Source: Macrolepiota albuminosa
Taxonomy: Eukaryota > Basidiomycota > Agaricomycetes > Agaricales > Agaricaceae
Direction of reading: 5' to 3'
DNA length: 64,000 nucleotides
NCBI GenBank assembly: GCA_027475525.1
Contig: JAMWFC010000051.1
Location: forward strand, 2,369,205 to 2,433,204
This document shows positions 45,247 to 56,208 of this stretch, piece after piece. The translations under genes and the position numbers were made by a program. Within the stretch, counting starts at the first letter, position 1, and the number at the start of each line of letters is the position of its first letter. Under the pieces are notes generated by a model. That model ran no database searches and had not been told where the DNA came from. It was given only the letters and a program-made list of their open reading frames with translations.

Positions 45247-46289
45247 TGATAGGCTTCTACTCGGACTGAGCGCATCAAGGGACATTATAGGCCGACCAAC
45301 ACTTGACACACTAAAGGCTCTAGCGACCAGCCTTGGGTACAGAGCAGCCCTAGCGCGGGCGCTCTATGGCAAGACTTATCCATTCATCTCAATCATCAGT
45401 ATCAGCCCCTCAGCGCACTCCACTCAGTTACTTTGAAGACCAAGAAGACTCAGGACTCATAGCGCTAGCATAACGGCGGGAGGGGACTCTGACCAAACCC
45501 CGATCAGTACTGGAAGGAGTTAGCAATTGGCGCTGTCAATCACCGAGGCACCTCAATCAGAAGTCTAAAAGAATCAATGACGACGAGACAGGATACACGC
45601 AGACCCGACATTTAAATCTATCAAAATATGGTACAATGTTTAGCGCCGGAATTAGCGCTCACGGCGTCTGTCGAGGATTCTCCGACCATACCCCGGGATG
45701 GCATGACCAATTAAATTACATCGAAAAGTGAGCAAACTCGTACCACTTCTAAGTAGTTTTAGAGTCGCCGTTGGTCGCCGTCACCCATGTGCTGCAGGTC
45801 GCCGTTGACAGGTGGCCGTTAGCTACAGTCACGAAGGGAGGCGCTAAGCGGTAGCGCCGCCAATGGACTTATTTTGGAAATAAGGTAGCGCATAGTATAA
45901 AAACTAGCTACTTGCCATGTATATAACAACGAATCGTAACCTCTTGAGCACCCAGTTACACTTAGCGTTCAAATCGCGCTAGCGTTGCCTGACTTTGCCA
46001 CCAAGTTCGGCGCTAGCTTCGTCTATCTCGTCTTCGTCGTTTACGGTGCCACCTACGGGCACGCTACGCTGCGCTATTCGTTTCTTTCTCTATAATTTCT
46101 CCTAAACTACGACGCTTACCACTTGCTAGGTAGCATCCGAGGCGCTATCGTCTAGCGCATCGCCCTAACACCTCTGCTCGAGCACACCGGGACCCTGCCG
46201 GGACTCCTCACAAACCCGTACGCCAGGCGCTGGAGACGGCGTTGTACTGCGTATACGTCCAGCGCACCCAACCACAGTTGGCGTCATCA
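45247..46289 (+). repeat. Element A 3' LTR
   Basis: 1043 bp, nearly identical to 21246-22288 (visible differences CACC/CATC and GGCACTGG/GGCGCTGG). The GCGT target duplication follows at 46290-46293. Confidence 0.95.
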
Positions 46290-46610
46290 GCGTCAGAAAT
46301 TGACCTCAATTTTCTGATCCTCCCAGATTCCCCCAGATCCAGTTTTCACTGGGAGGCCTCATCAGTTGCTTTCGAAGGCTAATCCATACAACGATTTTTC
46401 TACAGTTGTGGACAGTTAAACATGACAACTTTGACATCTCAATAAGGACAATTATCTGGTTCAAACCGACTCCAGGTCTGAAGGATCTCGAAATACGTCG
46501 AAAAACAACCCTCCGAAGTTTTTCCCACAATGTTTTTAGGTGGCCAAATTTTTGAGGATAATTTATTGAATAGAGACTACTACTTTTGGTAATTCTAGTT
46601 CAATACTGCT

Positions 46611-46798
46611 TCAATCGACATCATCGCACTCTGAGAAACTTGACCATTGGTTGCGAATAGCCCATGCTGCAGCCTTGCCACTAAGACCCCTGCGATAAGC
46701 ATTCATGAATCGCCAAGAATGGTTGATAAAGCGACGAATCACTTCTGCCGGGCAGCTGTCAAGATATTTACAAGCCAATTCCTTTGCCTCTGCAAACC
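46611..46798 (-). pseudogene. DDE transposase C-terminal fragment
   Basis: Open frame with CPAEVIRRFINHSWRFMNAY followed by RRGLSGKAAAWAIRNQW and a TGA at 46613-46611. Only the C-terminal helical end of the transposase is present. Confidence 0.5.
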
Positions 46799-46812
46799 CA
46801 CTTTTTACATGC

Positions 46813-46966
46813 TTAATCCTTATTACATCAACTTGACACTCACCTCATTTGTTGTTTGTCTTCTTTACTGTGTACAAGGACCAATCTGGTTAATCCTTAT
46901 TACATCAACTTGACACTCACCTCATTTGTTGTTTGTCTTCTTTACTGTGTACAAGGACCAATCTGG
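46813..46966. repeat. Exact 2 x 77-bp tandem duplication
   Basis: 46813-46889 equals 46890-46966, identity ending at exactly 77. It lies inside the DNA-transposon remnant. Confidence 0.95.
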
Positions 46967-47610
46967 GTCCTGAGGATCTTCACTGTGTGCCATTGCCAAA
47001 TCAACCATTTTCCTGCCAAGATCTTTGTCATCCTAGCATGCATCATCACTTCCAATCACAATGTTGTCTTCCTCCTATATGAATCTGCTCCGTTCTCATC
47101 TGAGTTGAGTGGCTCCCATTCTGATGCAGCCTGATCAACAGATGTTTCGGTGGCACAGCTAACTTCGTTGTGCTTTGGGACAGAATTTGGGTTAGCTAGA
47201 TTGTTATGAAGCCCAGTGGTGTTGCGACGGTATTTTGCAGGATGTCTTGGTGCCATTTTGCAGCTGAAGTGGGGGAGGATCTGTTTTTTTTGTTGATTTT
47301 TGATATATTTTTAAGTTTGATTTCGGACTTATAATCAAAAAATTTTTATTGGATTCATAGTCCACGCAACAAACGCTGTCGATTGGCATATTTTATATAT
47401 TTTTCTCAATTTTTTTAGCGAGTTGGCCAAATTTTTGAGTTAAAATTCATAAAATTTAAAAAATACAAAAAAGTGCTCGTAGAAATCGAAGGAGAATGTC
47501 TAAAGGAGTGTATTCTGACTATTTTCTGGGGCCGCAACTGATTGTAGGAGGCTATCTAATTGGGTCAAAAAAGTTGGTCGTGTTTTGCTGTCCACAACTG
47601 TAGATCTTTT

Positions 47611-48409
47611 TCGAATATTCATGACCATGAGTGTGTGATATGGAATATCGCATAAACATAGGCAACAATCTCTCTGGATACAACTTGACTTGACTACTTA
47701 GAACTGAGTCACTCTTATCACGAGGGTGCTTGCATTGTGCTTGGACTTCTACGCGCATAACCTGCAACTCGCTGAATAAACAGATCTCTATATGGCGTAT
47801 GTGTAGACTTACAGTCCTAAAATGCTCGCATGACTTCTTCCGCCTGAAATTTATATTGCCGAGAACTGGTTGGCCAACAGTAAGCTTCCATCTTCTCTAC
47901 TTAAGAGTCGCAACAAACCTTCTTGGAAATAACCTGACGCTGCATATGAGTCTAATGGAGCAGGGACCACTTCTGTTGCGGCCTTCAGACCTTCCTTGGA
48001 CACCTTTGTATGGCCAGGCAAATAATAACAACGTTCCTTACTCCTTCTAGGTATGTTATTTTCTGGTTCAGTCTGACCCTAAACTCCAGTCACAGCTCTT
48101 CAATGAAAAATGGAAAGCAGTTCGGTGGTGTTAAGTTCCTGTTGATCAATCACCGGGAATGGTGGGTCTCTCAGTGATGCCAAAAGCAAGTGCTCGCGGT
48201 GATTTCGAACCCTGAAATATGTTCAACTTCCCAACTGTGCTCTCTTGGCCCTTAATACCTCGCTAGAATAAGGCAATACTAACATAGTTGTGATCATTAT
48301 TCAGTTAATTAAAATAAGTAGTATTATGTAATACTCAACCTTTCTTGAGTTTGGGGCGCAGTCATGGTCAGTTTGATATCGGACCTTTCTTTTTATTTGG
48401 TTTCTTGTC
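47611..48409. other. Intergenic upstream of VPS17
   Basis: AT-rich DNA, presumably including the VPS17 promoter near its right end. No supported gene. Confidence 0.5.
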
Positions 48410-50623
48410 ATGTTTGATCCTCTGAACTCTACTGCTTCAATATTTGCGGATAACAGCGACAACACCCCACCATGGCCCACGACACCTCACCCACCCAATT
48501 CTCCAATATCTAATTTGAGACGTGCTTCACCGCTGCCACAAACGCCTGATAAAGGCCCAGTTCTGGGCATTTATGGCAGAGAGCCACAAATTTACGGTCA
48601 ACCCGAGGCAGGACTCATTTCTCCGAGAGAAACAGTCGGTTCTAATGGGAAAAAGTACGAGAAGGCAGAGCCATACCTTAGAGTAAGGATCACCGGGCTC
48701 GATAGGAACAGGCGGGACATTCTCGTGAAGTTTGACGCACAGGTGACTTACGTGTAATAGTTTGTGTAATTAGAAGCTCACGACCCGAAGACCAATCTCT
48801 CCAATTTCACGGGGACGACTTATCGGAATGTGTCGCGTTCGTACCTCGAATTCCAACAATTCTACGAGACGATCATCCATAGCAATCCACAAACTATCGT
48901 CCCTGCCCTACCCCTTGCCCAGACTTCGGCACCAACGGATGAAGAAGATGATCGTCTCGTTAAAATCATGTTACAGCGGTGGATCACCAGGGTTTGCGAA
49001 GATGCCATCTTGCTCTATGACGAAGACCTTCGTTCGTTTATTGAAAACGACTTTGGATACCAACCGACGCCCCGACCGCGGCGCAAGACTTCTTCTGGAT
49101 TTTCACTAATGCGCCGGAACGTGCCTGACGAAGACGAGGAACTACAACGGGCTCGTTTTGAGTTAACGAAATTAGAGCAACAGTTTTTTGACACTGCGAA
49201 AGCCATTGACAAGCTTGCCCTGGGCAGAAAATGTATTTCGCGTAGTTTCTACCTCTGTTTTTGGCTAACGACTATTTGTAGCCCTTGCCTCTGCACACAC
49301 TGAAATGGGAAATAAGCTTATCAATGTTGCAACAACTGAGGCTCATCCTCCTCTAGGAAATGCCTTAAGGAAGATAGGGCGCTCCTGGCATAGTCTGGCC
49401 GACTTGGGCCACGCACAAGCTATAAGTGAATGTGTCATAATAGGTGACTCTTTGGGATATCAAGGCCTGAATGCGCGCTCTGCTAGAGAAACGCTGCAGA
49501 TGCGGACTGGAGTCTTAGAGGAATACCAGCAGGCAGTAAAGACTACAATCTCGAAACGACGTCAAATTGAACGATTGAAGGCTAGCTCTAACATACGACC
49601 TGAACGAGTAGATGAAGCATTGGAGGACATGGAAGAGGTTGATTTACGTTTGCCAGTGTGCGTCTGATACTAACTTTGTTATCCTAGGCAAACAAGTACG
49701 AACAGGTTCTAGCTAAAAGAGCAGAGGGAATTTCACAAAACTTGCACAAAGCTCTTGATACCCACAATCGATATGCCAACGACGACATCACCACGGCACT
49801 AATTGAACATGCTCGTTCTGCTGTAATGTATGAACGACAGTTGTTACGCGAACTGGAGGCTTTGCGAGTAGACGTCAGTAACGCGGCGAACAAGGTTGTC
49901 CAGTCAATTAATGATGTACCCAAACCAACCATTATTCCTAAACTTGAGGATTTCAATGACCGTCCTTACGCCGCTCTGTCTAATGGCTTCCAACGTTCAC
50001 CCGACGCACCTTACTCTGCGCAACCAGGTCCTATCCCAGATCGTCCACCTTTACAATCGTCTCAGGGACCTTCGTCCAAGGTTGTTACTCAAGGTTTATC
50101 ATCTTCGGCACAACTTCCATATCAAAACCCAGATTCTCCAGCAACTCTATCGAATCCGACGTCATCTTTACAACGACCGTCTTTTGCTTCTCCTACAAGT
50201 CACTCTTCATTTAGACCCCCTCTACCCTCACAAAGTCCTGGCGCTGGTCCCTCCTCGCCAAACTTGCAGAAATCGCTCTCTCATAATGAACCTCTCTTGA
50301 ATGGCCGTTTCACTGATGGGACAAATTTGGTTCAGCCCACCCAAATACTCCATAACCCTCCTCCACCTCTCGCTACTTCGCAACCCTTCGACAGTCGTTT
50401 GCATACTGGTGACCCCCTCAATGTAGATCCTCTCATGCGTCCTGCTTCAGCGTCACCTTTACCTGGTTCTTCGCGATTTGAGAACGGACAGATACCTCAA
50501 AGCAGCGTTGATCCCCTTGCTCATGTCCAACCTCATCAGATGTCGGCTTCTTTTCGTGTCCAGCCGACGCGTCCCAGGTTGGACGCAAGAGAAGCAGCAA
50601 GCAAGCTTGCCAATGTGTTTTAA
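48410..50623 (+). CDS. VPS17: Vps17, PX-BAR retromer subunit
   Basis: Exons 48410-48742, 48791-49232, 49282-49637 and 49688-50623 give 688 residues. After a Ser/Pro-rich start comes the PX domain (PYLRVRITGLDRNRRDIL, TYRNVSRSYLEFQQFYE, LPLAQTSAPTDEEDDR, LRSFIENDFGYQP). Next is a BAR-type coiled-coil region (GNALRKIGRSWHSLADL, IIGDSLGYQGLNARSA, EEYQQAVKTTISKRRQIER). A long Ser/Pro-rich tail ends RLDAREAASKLANVF. Vps17 pairs with Vps5 to tubulate endosomal membrane in retromer recycling. The third intron donor (GTTGAT at 49638) is non-consensus but required for frame. The gene is convergent with the M24 gene 180 bp downstream. Confidence 0.9.
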
Positions 50624-50802
50624 CTACTAGTCGCGCGTCTTCTTTGATTCTAATGCTTATCACGCATGTAGCCACTACTAGGAAACAATTTATATCCCTT
50701 GACAAAATTGTGTGAAGGACAAACGCTCGGTGTACAATCAGATTTCTTTTAGTCTTGCAGCATGTATTTCATCGTGCATCAGTCAGTCAGCTCAACGATA
50801 AA

Positions 50803-52333
50803 TCAACCTTGTACTATCAATTTGCCGGGCGTCAATGCCTTCTTCCTTGCATCAATCAAGTGAAATTTTTCCTGTCGTCCACGAAAGAACTCCCATTTGC
50901 CTGTCGACTCCACCCAATAAGCATCTTCTTCTTGCCGAAATCTAAGTGTCTGGTTCATTTCCGGAATGAAATGATACGCATGTAACTCGATGCTGTAGTA
51001 GGTATTTGGAAGGATGGGAAGTTCTCCAAGAATCGGGACTTCGGCCGGGAGGTTAACAAATCCTACGGCCGTGGCCTAATTGACAGCGAATCCTGCAAAT
51101 TCATTCGCAAGGTACACTTACCAATAACAGCACCGGCATCGTGGCCCCAGTCGCCTATGGGATGAGAATAGAAATGACCCTCTATGCCCTCGGACTTGAT
51201 CTGATCCATGCACTTGCGCAGAACCTCGTTTCCAGTGAGTCCTGCCCTCATATTTTCTAGCAGCACGTCCTGCATCCGGTTACTTTTCCTCAAGCCCTCT
51301 TTCAAGCTATGAGGAGCGTCAGTCTCTGGATTGGGACCTTCTGTGCGAAGAACGTATGCCATGTGCTGCGTATCTGTGTTCAGTCCCATGGCTGTTATCC
51401 CAAAGTCGATGTGCAAAAGGTCTCCTTCTTGTATGACACTATTGGTACCTTTCCAACCAGGGGTCGTAGGGTCCTCGACGATCACAGAAATCCTCGGGTG
51501 GTTCCAGGTGGTTACATTGAGAGTCTGCATCTTCTCGCGAAACCACCATTCCAAGTCCTGTATAGTAAGGAGTAACGTCAGGACACATATATGTGTAGAT
51601 ATGAATAGAGGACATGGACATGACCTCTGTAGTTGTCTTGCCTGGTGTGACGGTCTCATGAGAGAAACCCTCTTCAATCAGTGCCCAAACAATTTCTTGC
51701 ATTTTCCGATAATACGATAGCTGGGTGTCCACTCGAGTCGCGACATATTCGATCGCAAGCATTGGTTTATTCACGGTACGGCTCATCCAGCGCTCGCCGA
51801 GCTCCTCTTGAAGGACTGCAAGCTCTCCAACGTGAAGACCAGCTCCGAATGCGATATCCCGGTCGACATTGATAGCGATTCGCTTGGGATCGTAGTGTTC
51901 TAAAGCATCTCGTAGCTCAGGCCAGACACTGCCAGTGTTGTCAACCCAAATCACGGGGTTGTGCTGGCCTTTCAGTGAAGATGTGTTGGTGTGAAACAGG
52001 ACTACGGTCCTGCGATGGACATCGAAGTCAGTCGAATTTTTGATAGACCACCAGATAGGATCTTCGGCATGCTCTCTCTGGGTCATCTAGATGAATTTCG
52101 TTCTGTGGATCTGATTCAGTCGTATTGGATAGAACGCCCACCAGCCATGCGTCAAGATCATATTTCTTCAGCAGTGAAGGTATCCTAGCAATGCGCTCGT
52201 TCTTCCAACCATCCTGAATACATGCCGTTTCACGTAGAGAGGGAAGCCTCTGGTATTCAGCAGGTTTAGATGGGTGAAGTTGTGCTATCACTAGACTGAA
52301 CCAGAGAGGAAGTAGAACAATGACTGATTTCAT
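50803..52333 (-). CDS. M24-family metallopeptidase (creatinase/Xaa-Pro peptidase-like), copy 2, complete
   Basis: Exons 52333-52142, 52086-51625, 51557-51122 and 51062-50803 give 449 residues. It has the same signal-peptide-like start as copy 1. All five metal ligands are visible: Asp in HIDFG, Asp in NTDTQH, His in FYSHPIGDWGH, and Glu in YYSIELHA and EEDAYWV. The segment GFVNLPAEVPILGELPIL and the tail GRQEKFHLI match the fungal subfamily. The first intron donor is GTGGGC here against GTGTGC in copy 1. Substrate unknown. Confidence 0.92.
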
Positions 52334-52513
52334 CGTGGGGCTGAGCTGAAGAAAAGTACACGACCATCCTGTATTAATTGGTGGTGTGATCAATGATAAA
52401 TGCATTAGTTAGATGGTACAGATGCTTCTGTACTACGGCATAAGAGGCATAAAATACAGAATAAGCTAAAATTCCATTGCTGTCTAAATAATTTCACCAA
52501 AGCCCCTTTAAAA

Positions 52514-54004
52514 TTACACATATTCCTCCTCCATCCATAACGGTAGGATGTGACCCATCTTCACAACCTTTGTCCGCAAATACTTGTCCAGATCACTGCC
52601 ATAAACGGCCTTGCCGCCAATCATGGTCGCACCGGTAATCATGTCACAATCCTCTCCGGGTTGCAAATATGGTTTGGATTCCGTCGTCTGCTTGTTAGGA
52701 AGTTCCGGATGCCTCTTTTGCCAACTACGTGGAATCATCGGAACGCGCTCCACAACTCTCAAACCCTCCTTCTGCAAGGCTTCAAGTTTATCCGGGTTGT
52801 TTGTGAGAACTCGGACACCCTGAGAATCGGTTTCCCCGAGCCCCAAATCACGTAAGATGGCACCAGCAATCTCATATCCTCGCTCATCGGCCTGATGCCC
52901 AAGCATAAGGTTTGCAGTCACTGTGTCGTGACCAAGATCCTGGAGGTTGTAAGCACGAATTTTCGACAGCAATCCAATACCACGGCCTTCTTGGCGGAGG
53001 TAGACCACCGCACCGCGGCCGGGTATCACGGCGGGCCGGCCGTGGAGTGACGACGGAATGGTGATGGGTAAAGAAATCTGTCGAATGGCCTCGTCCAATT
53101 GCTCTCCACAATCGCAGCGCATGCTGCCTATGGTCTCACCAGTGAAGCATTCTGAGTGAATGCGGATGAGAGGGGAAGGGATTGTGGGATTGAGTTCGTG
53201 CTTTGAAGGCGCTGATGGTGGTTCTGATACTCGTTTGGATGTTGCCGAGAGGCGGCCAACGTAAGCACCTCTGGTGATACGATCCATCTCAGTTTCGCCC
53301 TCCCAAACGGCGTCAAGTGTCCGAGAACGAATCGGTGGTGCCGCCATCGAGCCATATGAATCAGACAGTTGTGCAGGATCTATGACGATTGCGAGGTGCT
53401 CTTTGGTATCACGGTTGTTATGATATAAATGAAGGAAGGCTGGGCCATGAGGTGTAGGTATACGAGTACGTGCCATGCACTTTACTTCAACAGGTGGAGT
53501 GGAGGCGATCGGGACGGAGACAGACGACGATTTTACCGTGGTCCGTTGCGTTACATCGTGGGTCAGGTTTACAAGAGAAGGATGTCGTTTCTTGGGTAGG
53601 AAGTCGGACGATTTGGTTAGACCCTGCTCACCATCAAGGGGATTGTTTTCCTTGCCATGCTCGGGCGTGAGATCGCGTAACCGCTGCCTGCGAGGCGCCT
53701 GACGACTGACGTAGGTTAATCGTTTGCGTTGACTCTTGTCGTCACCGGTAAACTTAGTCCAATCATAGGAGCCCTCATGCTTAGGCATCATGACTCCAGG
53801 GAAGAAATCGTGGTGATAGTGGTTTCGGGTGACTTGGGGACCAGATGCGGCGGCAGCAGCAATAAGTAAAGGGTCGAGGGCAGCATCTCTGCGAACAAAA
53901 ACAGTCTTGCGGGTGGGTTTGGCAGGAGCGGTCAGAAAATCAAGGAGAGCAGCATCGGACTGCTCGTAGGGGGCGAAGTGAGAGTGGTCTGTAGCACAGG
54001 ACAT
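52514..54004 (-). CDS. RIB1: GTP cyclohydrolase II, copy 2
   Basis: 496 codons, the same protein as copy 1 by eye, with zinc site HSECFTGETIGSMRCDCGEQ and VYLRQEGRGIGL. It catalyses the first committed step of riboflavin synthesis. Only silent or intergenic changes separate the two copies, which fits either allelic copies or strong purifying selection on two loci. Confidence 0.95.
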   Translation of the reverse strand: MSCATDHSHFAPYEQSDAALLDFLTAPAKPTRKTVFVRRDAALDPLLIAAAAASGPQVTRNHYHHDFFPGVMMPKHEGSYDWTKFTGDDKSQRKRLTYVSRQAPRRQRLRDLTPEHGKENNPLDGEQGLTKSSDFLPKKRHPSLVNLTHDVTQRTTVKSSSVSVPIASTPPVEVKCMARTRIPTPHGPAFLHLYHNNRDTKEHLAIVIDPAQLSDSYGSMAAPPIRSRTLDAVWEGETEMDRITRGAYVGRLSATSKRVSEPPSAPSKHELNPTIPSPLIRIHSECFTGETIGSMRCDCGEQLDEAIRQISLPITIPSSLHGRPAVIPGRGAVVYLRQEGRGIGLLSKIRAYNLQDLGHDTVTANLMLGHQADERGYEIAGAILRDLGLGETDSQGVRVLTNNPDKLEALQKEGLRVVERVPMIPRSWQKRHPELPNKQTTESKPYLQPGEDCDMITGATMIGGKAVYGSDLDKYLRTKVVKMGHILPLWMEEEYV

Positions 54005-54243
54005 GAAGGCGAAACGAGCAGACGTGGGAGTTGACTGTCAGCGGCCTGAGCCGTGCATTTATCTGGACGGAGATTTGTAACTTTTTGATCTGATCGTTTC
54101 TGATAATTCACATGGAAAAACTGACAGATCACGCCACACGTGACTTTCCGGCCAGAGAGAACGGAATGATTGTATTGAGAAAAAAAAGCACTGCACTTTC
54201 GGTCCACAACCAAGATCACAATGAAAACTGCAGCAATGGACGA

Positions 54244-54249
54244 TATAAA
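54244..54249 (+). promoter_or_regulatory. TATA box upstream of F-box gene copy 2
   Basis: TATAAA conserved with 3212-3217 in the divergent RIB1/F-box region. Confidence 0.5.
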
Positions 54250-54401
54250 AGCCCGGCTGCCTCATGCCATTTCATTTCCAAGTTCGCTATCTTCCGTTCG
54301 TTAAACCCCTACGGTCCTTACGACACGCTTTACTCCTGTAAGTCCTTTGAACAACCTGGATGTTCAATCATGATGAGATAGGATTCTTTACAGAGACAGG
54401 A

Positions 54402-55865
54402 ATGACCATTTCCCTCCGATCCTGCCCAAGTCTTCCAACTACCGTGCCGTATGATGTCACTGAACCGGTTCCTGACCTCTACCACCGGTTGCACTTGATC
54501 AACCAAACCAAGTCCATAAATACCCTTCCTCCAGAGATTCTCTGCCAAATTTTCGAAATCGCTAGGCATTCGACCAGCGATTCTCATTCTTGGGACCTTC
54601 CGGACCCAAGAAAGTTTCTTCCCATTACCGTTTCACAAGTGTCAAGGCGCTGGCGCGAAGTGGCCTTAAATAGTCCCCTTCTTTGGTCATATATCGATAT
54701 CAGCCCTCCATGGTCATTTAACACCATTTGTCTGGCTTTGAGTAGGGCTCAGACTTGTCCACTTATCATCAACCTCGCTGTCCCCAGCGTCGCTTTCGGA
54801 AATTTACTCACGCCCTCAGTCGTCAATGCCTCTGCAAGCATTATTTGTGGCCTCATTGCTCCCTGTATCCCTCGTTGTCGGAAATTCGTTATCAAAGGCG
54901 ACTTCTGTCAGCTCGAGCCTCTCTTCATTGCCATAATACAGACTATCCAGTCTTCATCAGCTCCCCTTCTGGAACACCTTGTGATACACCCCACAGGTGT
55001 CGGACATCTGATGTCCAAACTTGAGCTACAGACCTTGATCCAAGGAGTTCCTGTCGTTTCCCATCTCCGTGTAACGAGTGCGATGGTACCCTCTCTACCC
55101 TGTCTCAATACCCTTACAGCGATCCATCTTACTGCATCTGACAGGCGATCCATCACCCTTGCGGAGTTCTCTGCATTATCCACATCCTCTCCTCACCTCG
55201 ACACCCTCGCCATCTATGACAACGCTATCTGCGGGCCATGGCCTCTAGAAGCAATCATTGACATCCCATCGCTACGCTCTCTTCAGATCTATGGGTCGTT
55301 CATGTCCGTCTCGGACCTCCTTCGTGTCGTTCAGGCACCCATGCTCGAGGATCTCGTCATTGCTCCATTCGCTGTGAACGACCTTGTCGATTATCGCGAG
55401 CATATCTCTAAATCCCTCCCCAAATTCACCAGACTCAAGTCCATTACACTCTCCCCAGTCAGCACATCAGGCTTCGCACAACTTGAAGAAGCAGCTGAGT
55501 GTTTTCCGAATGTAGAGCTGGTGATGATTCCCAATATCCATGTCGACTCATTCCGCGACGTCTTCTTAGGTGCAAACTCGGATATTGTCTGGCCTAACCT
55601 TCGGGCGCTCGCACTGCGCAATGTTGATTGCAAGAGCGTTGAGAAACTCTTTGCGGTGGTGGCGTTTAGAGAAGCTGCTGGAAGGCCACTTGAGACGCTA
55701 TACCTTGACCATCACTCAATCCAACGTGTATCTTCTATGCTTCCCGTTTTACCACGGAGCCTCAATGTGGTGGAACTCGACGTTTGGGCCACTCTTTTCG
55801 ACGGAGATCTCCTTCAAGGTGCTGCGCATTTTGTGGGGAATGATTTTGATTTCAATTTCGACTAG
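54402..55865 (+). CDS. F-box protein with leucine-rich-like repeats, copy 2
   Basis: 487 residues, with the same F-box (NTLPPEILCQIFEIA, SQVSRRWREVAL) and the same probable 5'-UTR intron (upstream ATG at 54360). Amino-acid differences from copy 1 include RSCPSL for RSCSSL, LYHRL for LYRRL, PRKFL for PRRFL, WPNLR for WPDLR and LPRSL for LRRSL, making this the most diverged protein of the pair set. Confidence 0.85.
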   Translation: MTISLRSCPSLPTTVPYDVTEPVPDLYHRLHLINQTKSINTLPPEILCQIFEIARHSTSDSHSWDLPDPRKFLPITVSQVSRRWREVALNSPLLWSYIDISPPWSFNTICLALSRAQTCPLIINLAVPSVAFGNLLTPSVVNASASIICGLIAPCIPRCRKFVIKGDFCQLEPLFIAIIQTIQSSSAPLLEHLVIHPTGVGHLMSKLELQTLIQGVPVVSHLRVTSAMVPSLPCLNTLTAIHLTASDRRSITLAEFSALSTSSPHLDTLAIYDNAICGPWPLEAIIDIPSLRSLQIYGSFMSVSDLLRVVQAPMLEDLVIAPFAVNDLVDYREHISKSLPKFTRLKSITLSPVSTSGFAQLEEAAECFPNVELVMIPNIHVDSFRDVFLGANSDIVWPNLRALALRNVDCKSVEKLFAVVAFREAAGRPLETLYLDHHSIQRVSSMLPVLPRSLNVVELDVWATLFDGDLLQGAAHFVGNDFDFNFD

Positions 55866-56208
55866 ATACATGTACTTAGTGTTACTGATCATCTTTCATT
55901 GGAAATACCATTCGTTTTTCTCGCCGCCGATATGTGATGGTAGTTGGTGTGAACAAGAACTCTAAGAACTCCTAGATATTGCTTCTCGGTCGGTCATCTG
56001 TAGAAATACAGCCCCATATTTTTGGTAATTGATATGATATATGTATTTATATACAGTGATGAATATGTATAGGTTATCGTTCTCGCAACGAAGAGAAATG
56101 ATCTGTCGCCCATCACTGGAAATTGGATTGATGAAATGACGCTGGCCAGCGAAATACTGTGTCTCGTGCCGTCATTTGAGGTTTCAATCGCTTTCCGACA
56201 CAACCACC
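55866..56208. other. Intergenic, F-box to PABS gene, copy 2
   Basis: Counterpart of 4834-5184 with several small indels. No gene seen. Confidence 0.55.

Larger units (their letters stand above)
21246..46289 (+). mobile_element. Ty3-type LTR retrotransposon A (outer element, interrupted by element B)
   Basis: LTRs 21246-22288 and 45247-46289 (1043 bp each; I see two substitutions) start TGATAG and end CATCA. The 4 bp GCGT lies directly outside both ends as a target duplication. Order on the + strand: 5' LTR, primer-binding site, gag-protease (split by B), pol, then three minus-strand genes, polypurine tract, 3' LTR. Without B and the 77-bp duplications the element would be about 13.3 kb. RNase H and RT lie before integrase, which is Ty3 order. 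I see no chromodomain after the GPF-like segment. Confidence 0.95.
46386..47610 (-). mobile_element. DNA-transposon remnant with inverted repeats
   Basis: TACAGTTGTGGACAG at 46401-46415 recurs inverted at 47588-47602, within a longer imperfect inverted match. Between them on the minus strand are an ORF starting MAPRHPAKYRRNTTGL at 47256 and a segment with IRRFINHSWRFMNAYRRGL and SGKAAAWAIRNQ ending at 46611. The latter matches the C-terminal signature of DDE-superfamily transposases common in basidiomycetes. The catalytic core is absent, so this is a deleted copy. Confidence 0.55.
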
